Assembly: GCA_050012355.1 (NCBI GenBank)
Contig: JBEKHI010000002.1
Location: 1-57,658, forward strand
Source of the DNA: JBEKHI01 sp050012355
GTDB taxonomy: Bacteria > Actinomycetota > Actinomycetes > Streptosporangiales > Streptosporangiaceae
DNA length: 57,658 nucleotides
Direction: 5' to 3'
The notes under the pieces were generated by a model. It searched no databases, had not been told where the DNA came from, and was given only the letters and a program-made list of their open reading frames with translations. Of this stretch, positions 8,866 to 17,548 are shown piece after piece. A program made the position numbers and the translations under genes. How positions within the stretch are numbered: position 1 is the first letter of the stretch; the number at the start of each line of letters is the position of its first letter.

Positions 8866-9201
8866 TCAGCCCCTTACCTCAAGCCTGTCTGGAAGCTTGG
8901 GTTTCCAGACAGGCCGTAAGACCGCTTGCCGCTTCAAACGGCGGCGTTCTCGTTCTGACATACCGCCCCAGATCCCGAACCGCTCATCATTCTCGAGCGC
9001 GTACTCAAGGCACTCAGCCCGCACCTCGCAGGCCTTGCACACCCGCTTAGCTTCGCGGGTCGAGCCGCCCTTCTCGGGGAAGAACGCCTCTGGATCTGTT
9101 TGCGCACACAGGGCCCGGTCTTGCCACCCCAGATCATCCACCTCATCCGGGTGCATGACCACTACGTGCGCCAGCGGGACGATGACCTCAGTCAAGCGCA
9201 T
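8866..9201 (-). CDS. whiB2: WhiB-family iron-sulfur regulator, WhiB2/WhmD/WhiB type
   Basis: A 111-residue protein with the four-cysteine WhiB cluster-binding pattern: ALCAQTDPEAFFPEKGG (first Cys), then VCKACEVRAEC (Cys-x2-Cys-x5-Cys). The GIWGG turn and the basic SERERRRLKRQA segment follow, and the C-terminus ends PKLPDRLEVRG. These proteins bind a 4Fe-4S cluster and partner the principal sigma factor; the WhiB2/WhmD group controls septation and sporulation. Synteny with fbiA-fbiB divergent on the other side equals Rv3260c-Rv3262. The start could be internal (for example ATG at residue 16, near the conserved part). A strong hairpin is embedded in its last codons. Confidence 0.9.
   Translation of the reverse strand: MRLTEVIVPLAHVVVMHPDEVDDLGWQDRALCAQTDPEAFFPEKGGSTREAKRVCKACEVRAECLEYALENDERFGIWGGMSERERRRLKRQAVLRPVWKPKLPDRLEVRG
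8883..8914. repeat. hairpin inside the whiB2 3' coding end
   Basis: Perfect 12-bp arms (8883-8894 and 8903-8914) with an 8-base loop, in the codons for the C-terminal WKPKLPD region of whiB2. Together with the post-stop hairpin at 8836-8863 it makes two tandem stems at the 3' end of the message. Confidence 0.6.
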
Positions 9202-9436
9202 CCTCCCCTCTCGGAGCCCCCGATTGCCCGGCGACTGCGCGCACCGCCGAGAATCACACCAATGAAATTACACGCGCGTGTCATGCTTCACGTCAAGCGG
9301 AGAACGTGATAGTGGGGCCTAAGGTGTCCTGGATGTGAGGAAAGTCCCCCGAGATTTCCCGTTGGGCGAACGGCTGACGGGTTTGGCGGGACCTAACTGG
9401 ACGGTTCACGCCCGTTGATCTGCGAAACTTGTACTC

Positions 9437-10375
9437 ATGCGGATCACGGCGCTTGCGGGCGGGGTCGGCGGGGCTCGATTCCTGCGCGGCCTGAAGGCAG
9501 CCGTACCCGAGGCCGACATCACGGTCATCGGGAACACCGGGGACGACATCACCCTGTTCGGCCTGCGCATCTGCCCGGATCTAGACACGGTCATGTACAC
9601 GCTCGGCGGCGGCATCAACTCCAGTCAGGGGTGGGGACGCGCCGACGAGACGTTCTCCATCCGGTCCGAACTCGCGGCCTACGGGGCGGGACCGACCTGG
9701 TTCACCCTCGGCGACCGGGACTTCGCCACCCACATCCTGCGGACGCAGCTGCTGCGCGACGGCCTGCCGCTGTCGGCGGTGACCGCGCGGCTCTGCGAGC
9801 GGTGGCAGCCAGGTGTCCGGCTGCTGCCGATGACCGACTATCCCGTCGAGACTCACGTAGAAGTGCCCGAGGCCGGCCTGATTCACTTTCAGGAGTGGTG
9901 GGTCCGGCTGGGCGCGAAGGAGCCGGGGTCCGCGATCACGCTGGTCGGCGCTGCTTCTTCGACGCCGGCGCCGGGAGTGATCGAGGCGATCGAGTCGGCC
10001 GACTTCGTGCTGTTCCCGCCGTCCAATCCGGTGGTGTCGGTCGGGACGATCCTGTCCATCCCCGGCATCCGGGAGGCGGTCGCCGCCAAGACGGTCGTCG
10101 GGGTCTCGCCGATCATCGGCGACGCGCCGGTACACGGGATGGCCGACCAGTGCCTGTCGATCATCGGCGTCGAGACGAGCGCCGCGGCGGTCGCCGCCCA
10201 TTACGGTCCTGATCTGCTGGACGGGTGGCTCGTCGACACACAGGATGCCGCCGCCGTCGATGACCCCCGGGTACCGGACATCGAGGTGCGCGCGTTGCCG
10301 CTGTACATGCGCGACATCGGCGCCACCGCCGCGATCGCGCTCGCCGCGGTCGACCTGGCGAGGGAGCTGTCGTGA
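9437..10375 (+). CDS. fbiA: 2-phospho-L-lactate transferase (CofD/FbiA)
   Basis: A 312-residue enzyme that joins the phospholactate/phosphoenolpyruvate moiety of an activated guanosine donor to FO, making (dehydro-)F420-0. The N-terminal LAGGVGGARFLRGL and VIGNTGDDITLFGL motifs are diagnostic, as are LGDRDFATHILRTQ and the PPSNPVVSVGTIL loop further on. In actinobacteria the donor is thought to be derived from PEP. Its 3' end overlaps the start of fbiB by four bases, so they form an operon. It is divergent from whiB2 across about 235 bp; no strong ribosome site is visible before ATG 9437. Confidence 0.95.
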   Translation: MRITALAGGVGGARFLRGLKAAVPEADITVIGNTGDDITLFGLRICPDLDTVMYTLGGGINSSQGWGRADETFSIRSELAAYGAGPTWFTLGDRDFATHILRTQLLRDGLPLSAVTARLCERWQPGVRLLPMTDYPVETHVEVPEAGLIHFQEWWVRLGAKEPGSAITLVGAASSTPAPGVIEAIESADFVLFPPSNPVVSVGTILSIPGIREAVAAKTVVGVSPIIGDAPVHGMADQCLSIIGVETSAAAVAAHYGPDLLDGWLVDTQDAAAVDDPRVPDIEVRALPLYMRDIGATAAIALAAVDLARELS

Positions 10376-11661
10376 CCGGTTCGGCTGGCGTCACGGTCAC
10401 TCCGATAGCCGGCATTCCCGAAATATCGCCCGGCGATGATCTGGCGGCGATAATCGCCGCCGCGGCGGGTGGCCTGCGGGACGGGGACATCGTGGTGATC
10501 ACCTCCAAGATCGTCAGCAAGGCCGAGGGCCGCGTCGTCTCGGGTTCCCGGCAGCAGGCGATCGAGTCCGAGACCGTCCGGGTCGTCGCGCGCCGGGGCG
10601 AGACGGTGATCGCGCAGACCAGGCACGGCCTGGTGCTCGCGGCGGCCGGCGTGGACGCGTCGAACACTGCCCCGGGCACGGTTGTGCTGCTGCCCGAGGA
10701 CCCCGACGAATCCGCGCGGCGGATCCGCAAGGGCCTGCTCGACCGGTCGGGCGCGCACGTGGGCGTGGTCATCACCGACACCCTCGGCCGTCCGTGGCGG
10801 GCCGGGCAGACCGACACCGCGATCGGCGCGGCGGGCATCACCCCGGTGCGGGATTATCGCGGCGAACGGGACACCTTCGGGAACCTGCTGGAGGCCACCG
10901 TCGCCGCGGTCGCCGACGAGATCGCGGCCGCCGGTGACCTGGTCAAGGGCAAGGCGACCGGCGTGCCCGCCGCGCTCGTCCGCGGGCTCGACAGCCTGGT
11001 GACTGATGAGGACGGGCCAGGCGCGCGCGCCCTGGTGCGCAACCCGGCCGAGGACATGTTCCGGTACGGCTCGGCCGACGTCCCGCTCGCCCGCCGGACG
11101 ATCCGGTCCTTCACCCGGGAGCCCGTTGACCTGGCGACGGTACGGCGCGCCATCGGCACCGCGCTGACAGCCCCAGCACCGCACCACAGCGAGCCGTGGC
11201 GTTTTGTTGTCCTGGAGTCTGCCTCGGCCCGGGACGACCTGCTAGACGCGATGCTGAACGCGTGGGTCGAGGACCTGCGTCACGACGGTTTCACCGAGGA
11301 GCAGATCGCCCGCCGGGTCCGGCGCGGCGACGTGCTCCGTCAGGCCCCGCTGATCGTGGTCCCCTGCCTGGAGACCTCGGCGGCACACTCGTATCCCGAT
11401 TCGCGGCGCGCGGCGGCCGAGCACGACATGTTCACCGTCGCCATGGGCGCCGCCGTGCAGAACCTGCTGATCGCGCTCGCGGTCGAGGGACTTGGCTCCG
11501 CGTGGATCTCGTCCACCCTGTTCTGCCAGGAGCTAGCCGCCACGGCGCTGGATCTCCCAGCCGGCTGGCAGCCGATGGGCGCCATCGCCGTCGGCCACCC
11601 CGCCGAAGACCCGAACCCCCGCCCACCCCGCGACCCGTCCCAGTTCACGCTGATCCGCTAG
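10372..11661 (+). CDS. fbiB: F420-0:L-glutamate ligase with C-terminal FMN nitroreductase domain (FbiB)
   Basis: This 429-residue bifunctional enzyme begins at GTG 10372, overlapping fbiA. Residues about 8-245 are the CofE ligase, with DIVVITSKIVSKAEGR, ARRGETVIAQTRHGLV and the ITDTLGRPWRAGQTD motif; this part adds gamma-linked glutamates. Residues about 250-429 are a nitroreductase-like domain (RAIGTALTAPAPHHSEPW at its start, GLGSAWISSTLF in the middle), which in mycobacteria reduces dehydro-F420-0. Synteny equals Rv3262. Convergent with fbiC, with a family B repeat between. Confidence 0.95.
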   Translation: MTGSAGVTVTPIAGIPEISPGDDLAAIIAAAAGGLRDGDIVVITSKIVSKAEGRVVSGSRQQAIESETVRVVARRGETVIAQTRHGLVLAAAGVDASNTAPGTVVLLPEDPDESARRIRKGLLDRSGAHVGVVITDTLGRPWRAGQTDTAIGAAGITPVRDYRGERDTFGNLLEATVAAVADEIAAAGDLVKGKATGVPAALVRGLDSLVTDEDGPGARALVRNPAEDMFRYGSADVPLARRTIRSFTREPVDLATVRRAIGTALTAPAPHHSEPWRFVVLESASARDDLLDAMLNAWVEDLRHDGFTEEQIARRVRRGDVLRQAPLIVVPCLETSAAHSYPDSRRAAAEHDMFTVAMGAAVQNLLIALAVEGLGSAWISSTLFCQELAATALDLPAGWQPMGAIAVGHPAEDPNPRPPRDPSQFTLIR

Positions 11662-11687
11662 CCGCGCGGGGTTTGGCGTTTTGGGGG

Positions 11688-11740
11688 CGGTCGATGTGAC
11701 ATCGACCGGGCTCTATGCCGGTCGATGTCACATCGACCGG
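11688..11740. repeat. dispersed paired palindromes, family B copy 1
   Basis: Two nearly identical palindromes, 11688-11708 and 11718-11740, each built on GGTCGATGTNACATCGACC, are separated by GGCTCTATG. The unit lies between the convergent ends of fbiB and fbiC. An inverted copy with the same spacer (as CATAGAGCC) is at 19069-19121. Confidence 0.88.
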
Positions 11741-11748
11741 CCTCGGGC

Positions 11749-14271
11749 CTACGAACTGAGCAGCGGCAGCGGGTTTCGGACCGAGCGGCATACGCCGTCG
11801 GAGGCGGCCGATGCCGCCAGGCGCTCGGCGGGGACGTCGCCGTACAGGGTGGTGCGCTGGCGGAGGGTCCGCCCGGAGAGCGGCGACACGATCGCCGCTA
11901 GGTCGCTGATCGTCTTGTAGGAGCCGTTCCCGGCGCCGGCCATCCGGGAGATCGTCTCCTCCATGAGCGTGCCGCCGAGGTCGTTCACGCCACCCTGAAG
12001 CACGTCGCGGCACAGGTCGTCGCCGAGCTTGACCCACGAGGCCTGGATCGAGTCGATCGCGCCGTGCAGCATCAGCCGGGCGACCGCGTGGACCGCTCGG
12101 TTCTCCCGGCGGGTCGCGCCCGGACGGGCCAGTCCGGCCAGGTAGATCGGCGCGTTCTCGTGGATGAACGGGAGCAGCACGAACTCGGTGAACCCGCCGG
12201 TGCGCTCCTGAACGCCGCGGATGACCCGCAGGTGACGGACCCAGTGCGCCGGGGTGTCCACGTGCCCGTACATCATCGTGGCGGTGGTCGGGATTCCCAG
12301 CGAATGCGCGGTGCTGATCACCTCGATCCAGGCGGACGCGGGCAGCTTGCCCTTGGTCAGCACCCAGCGCACGTCGTCGTCCAGGATCTCCGCCGCCGTG
12401 CCGGGCAGCGAGCCGACGCCCGCCTCACGCGCCCTGGTCAGCCACTCCCGCAGCGGCAGGCCGGTCCGGGACACCCCGTTCATCACTTCCATCGGGGAGA
12501 ACGCGTGGATGTGCATGTCCGGGGTGCGCTTCTTGACCTCGGAAGCGATCTCGAAGTACGCGGTGCCGGGCAGATCCGGGTGGATACCGCCCTGCATGCA
12601 GACCTCGGTCGCGCCCGCCTCCCAGGCCTCGACGGCGCGGTCGCCGATCTGGGACAGCGACAGCGTGTACGCGTCCGCGTCGGTGCGGCGCTGCGCGAAC
12701 GCGCAGAACCGGCAGCCGGTGTAACAGACGTTGGTGAAGTTGATGTTCCGGGTGACCACGAACGTGACGTCATCGCCCATGGCCTCGCGCCGCCACCCGT
12801 CGGCGATCGAGGCGAGCGCCTCGAGGTCGTCGCCGTCGGCGCCGAGCAGCGCCAGCGCCTCCTCATCGGTAAGCGCGGCCGGATCCCGTTCAGCCTGCCG
12901 AAGCGCCGCCGCGACCTCGCCGGTCCGGGCGACGGCAGGCGCCTGGATCCGCGAGGCGGTGGCGTCCCAGTCCCCGTACACCTCGGCGAAGTCGTCACGA
13001 CGGTCACTGGTCCGGCCGATCGTGTCGATCGAGACGTGCAGGTCAACGCGCCCTGATTCGCCCCAGGAGCCCTCCGGCTCCTGCCAGGGCAAACCGGTCG
13101 GCACGACATCCCGCGCCAGCCCAGTGGCCGGATCGGCGAGCGCCGCGACGTGCCTGGCGACCCGCGGGTCCAGCCAGGGCTCCCGGATATACGGCGGGTA
13201 GATCGTCAGCCGCTCGCGGAGCGTGAAGCCAGCCTCAGCGGTCCGCTCCGCCAGCGCGGAGATCTCCGGCCACGGACGCTCCGGGTTGACATGGTCCGGT
13301 GTCAGCGGCGACACGCCGCCCCAGTCGTCGATGCCCGCGTCCAGCATCAGCTGGTACTCCGAGTCGACCAGGTTCGGCGGGGCCTGGATCCGCGCCTTCG
13401 GGCCCAGCAGCAGCCGGGTCACCGCGATCGTCGCCGCCAGATCGTCTAGCTCCGCGTCGGGAGCGGATCGCATCGCGGTATCCGGCTTGGCGCGGAAGTT
13501 CTGCACGATGACTTCCTGGATGCCACCGTATTCGCGCGAGACGCGGCGGATCGCGAACACGGAGTCCGCGCGTTCGGCCAGGGTCTCCCCGATGCCGAGC
13601 AGGATGCCCGTGGTGAACGGCACGTTCGACCGTCCGGCGTCCTCAAGCACGCGCAGCCTTACGGCGGGGTCCTTGTCGGGCGATCCGTAGTGCGGGCCAC
13701 CACGTTCGGTGAACAGCCGGGTCGCGGTCGTCTCGAGCATCATGCCCATCGACGGCGCGACCGGCTTGAGGCGCTGGAAGTCCTGCCAGCTCAGCACGCC
13801 GGGATTGAGATGCGGCAGCAAGCCGGTTCGCTCAAGGACCATGATCGCCATCGCGCGGACGTAGGAGAGCGTGTCGTCGTAGCCATGCGCGTCGAGCCAG
13901 TCGCGCGCCTGGTGCCAGCGCGCCTCGGGCCGGTCACCCAGCGTGAAGAGTGCCTCTTTGCAGCCGAGTTGGCGTCCTCGTTCTGCTATATCAAGCACTT
14001 CATCCGGGGTGAGATACGGCTCGCTGACGCGGCCGGGGACTGTCACGAACGTGCAGTATCCGCAACGGTCGCGGCAGAGCCGGGTCAGCGGGATGAAGAC
14101 CTTGCGTGAATACGTGATGATCCGGTCCGGGTTGCCAGCGTCGCGGACCCGGGCGGCATGGGACATCAGCGTCGTCAGATCCTCGCCGCGCGCGGCGAGC
14201 AATTCCGCCACCTCGTCGCGATCCAGAGACTTGCCGTCACGTGCACGTGCGAGAACTCGGCGCATAGTCAT
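11749..14271 (-). CDS. fbiC: FO synthase, fused CofG-CofH (FbiC)
   Basis: An 840-residue double radical-SAM enzyme that builds the deazaflavin FO from tyrosine and 5-amino-6-ribitylaminouracil. The first half (CofG-like) has its 4Fe-4S motif C66-RDR-C70-GY-C73; the second (CofH-like) has C516-YTG-C520-RF-C523. Both cores are complete, and the length matches the fused actinobacterial form. In M. tuberculosis fbiC lies far from fbiAB, whereas here it is the convergent neighbour of fbiB, which gathers the pathway. The downstream genes (glycosylase, manC) follow on the same strand but upstream of it in transcription order. Start ATG 14271; another ATG is two codons in. Confidence 0.96.
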   Translation of the reverse strand: MTMRRVLARARDGKSLDRDEVAELLAARGEDLTTLMSHAARVRDAGNPDRIITYSRKVFIPLTRLCRDRCGYCTFVTVPGRVSEPYLTPDEVLDIAERGRQLGCKEALFTLGDRPEARWHQARDWLDAHGYDDTLSYVRAMAIMVLERTGLLPHLNPGVLSWQDFQRLKPVAPSMGMMLETTATRLFTERGGPHYGSPDKDPAVRLRVLEDAGRSNVPFTTGILLGIGETLAERADSVFAIRRVSREYGGIQEVIVQNFRAKPDTAMRSAPDAELDDLAATIAVTRLLLGPKARIQAPPNLVDSEYQLMLDAGIDDWGGVSPLTPDHVNPERPWPEISALAERTAEAGFTLRERLTIYPPYIREPWLDPRVARHVAALADPATGLARDVVPTGLPWQEPEGSWGESGRVDLHVSIDTIGRTSDRRDDFAEVYGDWDATASRIQAPAVARTGEVAAALRQAERDPAALTDEEALALLGADGDDLEALASIADGWRREAMGDDVTFVVTRNINFTNVCYTGCRFCAFAQRRTDADAYTLSLSQIGDRAVEAWEAGATEVCMQGGIHPDLPGTAYFEIASEVKKRTPDMHIHAFSPMEVMNGVSRTGLPLREWLTRAREAGVGSLPGTAAEILDDDVRWVLTKGKLPASAWIEVISTAHSLGIPTTATMMYGHVDTPAHWVRHLRVIRGVQERTGGFTEFVLLPFIHENAPIYLAGLARPGATRRENRAVHAVARLMLHGAIDSIQASWVKLGDDLCRDVLQGGVNDLGGTLMEETISRMAGAGNGSYKTISDLAAIVSPLSGRTLRQRTTLYGDVPAERLAASAASDGVCRSVRNPLPLLSS

Positions 14272-14281
14272 GGCAACGACT

Positions 14282-15190
14282 CTAGAAGGCCCGATAGTCC
14301 CGAACTGGCATCCGGGGTCCCTTTCGCGGTGGCCGACCGCCGCTGAGCTCGATCAACCGGGCCACCCGATGCCGCTGGCCAGCGAACGGGGCGAGCAGTT
14401 CGAGCATGGCGGCGTCGTCGGTGCTCTCCCGGCCCGCGAGGACCCAGCCAACCGCCTTGGGCAGGTTGTAGTCGCCCACGGACACCGCGTCCGGGTCGCC
14501 CACCGCCCGCTGCCGGGTCTCGGCGCTGGTCCACGGCCCGATCCCGGGTAGCGTCTCGAGCGCCTCCGGATGCTCTTCCAGGCGCCCGGCGACGACCGCG
14601 GCGTTCATGATGGTGCGGGCCCGCACGAACTCGATGCCGGACTTGTGCCAGTCCCAGGACGGAATCCGGCGCCAGACCGACGGCGGCGGGAACACCCGCA
14701 TGCCGTCCGGGGCCGGACCGGGGGCTCGCGTCCCGTGCTTCATCAGCAGGAAGCGCCACGCACGATGCGCTTCAATCGATACTACCTTCTGCTCAAGGAT
14801 AGCAGGAACGAGTGCCTCGAACACCCGATCCGTCCGGCCGATCCGCACCTCCTCGTGCGTCTTCGCCAGCCGCGCGACGACCGCGTGCGGCGACGGGTCG
14901 AAGGCGTCAAGATCGTCGTAGACGCCGAGCTGGCCGGGCACCGTATCGAGCAGCCGCGCCGCACCAGGCCCCCAAGCCTCAGCGACCATAACGGCGTGAC
15001 CCGATGTCACCCGCACCGTGGCCGGACCGTCGGGGGTAAGAGACGTACGCCAGACTCCCCCGGCCGCGTCAACCCGGAACGCCGGGTCCCGCGGTCCCCT
15101 GGCGTGCACCGAGAGCGTGCGCCGCGGGTCGCACGGGAACGGCAGCGTCCATTCGCGTCGTTGGGCGGATCCGGCCTCCGTTACCGCCAC
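14282..15190 (-). CDS. AlkA-like DNA-3-methyladenine glycosylase (HhH-GPD)
   Basis: A 302-residue base-excision repair glycosylase that would remove alkylated purines. The helix-hairpin-helix plus GPD region reads LETLPGIGPWTSAETRQ followed by DPDAVSVGDYNLPK, with the catalytic aspartate expected in GDYN. An earlier segment, FEALVPAILEQKVVSIEA, is the usual start of the glycosylase fold; the N-terminal 100 residues resemble the AlkA N-domain. It starts at GTG 15190 and ends 10 bases before fbiC begins, so it may be cotranscribed with fbiC. The same gene type flanks manC in mycobacteria. Confidence 0.88.
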   Translation of the reverse strand: MAVTEAGSAQRREWTLPFPCDPRRTLSVHARGPRDPAFRVDAAGGVWRTSLTPDGPATVRVTSGHAVMVAEAWGPGAARLLDTVPGQLGVYDDLDAFDPSPHAVVARLAKTHEEVRIGRTDRVFEALVPAILEQKVVSIEAHRAWRFLLMKHGTRAPGPAPDGMRVFPPPSVWRRIPSWDWHKSGIEFVRARTIMNAAVVAGRLEEHPEALETLPGIGPWTSAETRQRAVGDPDAVSVGDYNLPKAVGWVLAGRESTDDAAMLELLAPFAGQRHRVARLIELSGGRPPRKGPRMPVRDYRAF

Positions 15191-15206
15191 CGGATCCGCC
15201 GGAACG

Positions 15207-16289
15207 TCAGGAGGCGTCGGACGAGAACCGGATGCTGGTGGCGTCCAGGCGGGTACCTGGCCAGATGCGGATGCCGCCCGCCAGTTCGTTGCCCGGCCCG
15301 ACGATCACGCCGTCGCCGATCACCGCGCCGGTGACGACCGCGCCCTCACCGATGACCGCGCCCCGGCCGATGATGCTGTCGCTAACCGACGCGCCGTCAC
15401 CAACCGACGACTGGTCGAATAGTACGCTGTTGTGGACCGCCGCGCCGGAACCGACCCTGGCGCCCGCGCCGACGCAGGTGCCGCCGGATACCGAGGCGTC
15501 CGAGGCGACCGACGCGCCGCCGAGCACCAGGGACTCGCCGCACCGGTCACGCGGGAGCGCGGGTGACGGCATCCGGCCGAGCACCACGTCGCAGGAGCCC
15601 TGGACGAACGCCTGCGGCGTGCCGACGTCCAGCCAGTAGGCGAACTCGGGATAGGCGAGCATGAGCTGTCCGGAATCGATGAGCTCGGGGAAGGTCTCCT
15701 TCTCAACCGAGACCACCCGGTCGGCCGGGATCTGGTCGATGACGCTGCGCCGGAAGACGTAGCAGCCCGCGTTGATCAAGTTCGTGGGTGGGTTAGCCGT
15801 CTTTTCCAGAAATTTCAGGATGCGTCCGCTGATGTCGGTCTCGACGCATCCATAACGCGACGGGTCATCCACCTTGACCAGGTGCAACGTCGCGGCGGCG
15901 TCCTTTTCGGTGTGCAGCGCGACCTGCGCGGCCACGTCGTGCGCGGAAAGGATGTCGCCGTTCAGCACCACGATGGGGTCGTCCTGGCCACCATGCAGCC
16001 GGGACGCCGCGTTGCGGATGCCGCCGGCGGTGCCGAGCGCGACCGGTTCGTACACGTAGTCCACTGACAAGCCGAATTGCGAGCCGTCCCCGAAGGCCTC
16101 GGTGAACATCTCAGACTGATATGACGTCGCCAGCACGACATGCGAGATCCCGCACTCGGCGGCGCGGGTGAGCTGGTGAGCCAGGAACGGCACTCCGGCC
16201 GTGGGCAGGAGCGGCTTCGGCGCGGACAAGGTCAGGGGACGGAGTCTCGTCCCCTTCCCGCCGACAAGCATTATCGCCTCAAGCGGCAT
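15207..16289 (-). CDS. mannose-1-phosphate guanylyltransferase-like nucleotidyltransferase with left-handed beta-helix
   Basis: A 360-residue enzyme of the sugar-1-phosphate nucleotidyltransferase family, equivalent in place to Rv3264c. The N-terminal catalytic domain starts LEAIMLVGGKGTRLRPLTL with the nucleotide loop and KPLLPTAG, followed by VLNGDIL. After about residue 240 there are hexapeptide repeats (GASVASDASVSGG, GAGARVGSGAAVH, IGRGAVIGEGAVV) forming a left-handed beta-helix. Together with manB it should supply GDP-mannose; a glucose- or thymidylyl-specific relative cannot be excluded from sequence alone. The next gene upstream is a GT4 glycosyltransferase. Confidence 0.87.
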   Translation of the reverse strand: MPLEAIMLVGGKGTRLRPLTLSAPKPLLPTAGVPFLAHQLTRAAECGISHVVLATSYQSEMFTEAFGDGSQFGLSVDYVYEPVALGTAGGIRNAASRLHGGQDDPIVVLNGDILSAHDVAAQVALHTEKDAAATLHLVKVDDPSRYGCVETDISGRILKFLEKTANPPTNLINAGCYVFRRSVIDQIPADRVVSVEKETFPELIDSGQLMLAYPEFAYWLDVGTPQAFVQGSCDVVLGRMPSPALPRDRCGESLVLGGASVASDASVSGGTCVGAGARVGSGAAVHNSVLFDQSSVGDGASVSDSIIGRGAVIGEGAVVTGAVIGDGVIVGPGNELAGGIRIWPGTRLDATSIRFSSDAS

Positions 16290-16339
16290 ATGGGTATCGC
16301 CTCACGAGTATCGGTCAACCTGACCGGTTCAGGGTAGCG

Positions 16340-17488
16340 CTACCCAGCCCGCGTGTCCGCTGCATGAAGGTCCACGGCGCGCCGGTAACAGAGCATATGA
16401 GCCTCGGCAGAGGCAGCCCAGGTGAACTCCTCAGCTCGGGCGTGACCAGCGTCCCCCAGCCAGGCCCGTCGCTCGGCGTCCGCCAGCAGCGCGCGCAGGT
16501 TCGCCTCAATGGCGGCCGCGTCCGGCTCGGTATACGCCACCGCCTCGCCGCCTACCTCGGGCAGCGAGGTGCAGTTGGTGGTCAGCACCGGGGCCCCGCA
16601 GGCCATCGCCTCAAGCACCGGCAGCCCGAACCCCTCGCCCCGGCTGGGGAACGCGACCACCGTCGCGCCGCCGAGGAACCCCGGCAGGTCACCGAACGGC
16701 AAGTACCCAGGCCTGACCAGCCGCAGATGCGGCGGGACCTCGGCCACCGCAGCGTCCACGTCCTCGGACCAGCCGCCGCCCCCGGCGACCACCAGCGCGG
16801 GCGGCTCGGCGAGGCCCGACACCGCGCCAGCCCAGCCGCGGATCAGCGCCGCCACGTTCTTGCGCGGTTCCTGGGTGCCTAGGAAAGCGACGTAGGGCTT
16901 GCCGTGCAGGCCGAGCCGCTCCGACACCTGAGCGACCTGGCCCGGGTCTGGCCGGTGGAACAACCGGTGGTCCACGCCGTGGTAGGCGACGTCCACCCCG
17001 GCCGGGTCGGCGCCGAGCACCCGGACCAGCTCGTCGCGGGTCGCGTTCGACGGCACGATGAGCCGCGAGGCTCGCCGGGTGGCGGTCCGTATCGCGGATT
17101 TGAAGAACATCGCGCTGACCGCAGTGTGCAGTTCCGGTTCTGTGAAGTACGTCACATCATGGATCGTGACGACCGTCGGGCGGCCCGGTCGCAGCGGCAT
17201 GGAGTAGTAGGGCACGTGGATCACATCGGCGTCCACTTGCTGCGCCACCACCGGCAGCCCGCTCTGTTCCCAGGCCAGCCGAGCCGACCTGTGCGCGATA
17301 GCTGTCGGGCCGGTGACGATCCGCGCGCCGGGCGCGAGTCGCCCGTATCGTTCCTCGTCAGCTCGCTGGCAGACAACGGCGAGGTCCGCTCCCGCCGTCG
17401 CGAGTGCGCCGATCAGTCCGTCGACGTACCGGCCCAGCGCTCCCCGGTCGGCTGGCACGTCGGTCGCGTCGACAAGTACACGAAGCAC
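16340..17488 (-). CDS. glycosyltransferase family 4 (GT-B fold)
   Basis: A 382-residue retaining glycosyltransferase, probably using GDP-mannose or another nucleotide sugar made by its neighbours. It has the two Rossmann halves of GT-B enzymes: YVDGLIGALA and IHVPYYSMPL in the acceptor half, then YVAFLGTQEPRKNVAAL, and the donor-binding FPSRGEGFGLPVLEAMACG. The place taken here is that of wbbL in mycobacteria, but WbbL is a GT2-type rhamnosyltransferase, so this is a different family in the same slot. It ends 50 bases before the manC-like start. Confidence 0.88.
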   Translation of the reverse strand: MLRVLVDATDVPADRGALGRYVDGLIGALATAGADLAVVCQRADEERYGRLAPGARIVTGPTAIAHRSARLAWEQSGLPVVAQQVDADVIHVPYYSMPLRPGRPTVVTIHDVTYFTEPELHTAVSAMFFKSAIRTATRRASRLIVPSNATRDELVRVLGADPAGVDVAYHGVDHRLFHRPDPGQVAQVSERLGLHGKPYVAFLGTQEPRKNVAALIRGWAGAVSGLAEPPALVVAGGGGWSEDVDAAVAEVPPHLRLVRPGYLPFGDLPGFLGGATVVAFPSRGEGFGLPVLEAMACGAPVLTTNCTSLPEVGGEAVAYTEPDAAAIEANLRALLADAERRAWLGDAGHARAEEFTWAASAEAHMLCYRRAVDLHAADTRAG

Positions 17489-17548
17489 CGTGCTCCCTTC
17501 ACGAACTTCACGAACCCGTCAGGACGGAAGCCTACGCCTCAAGCGGCG

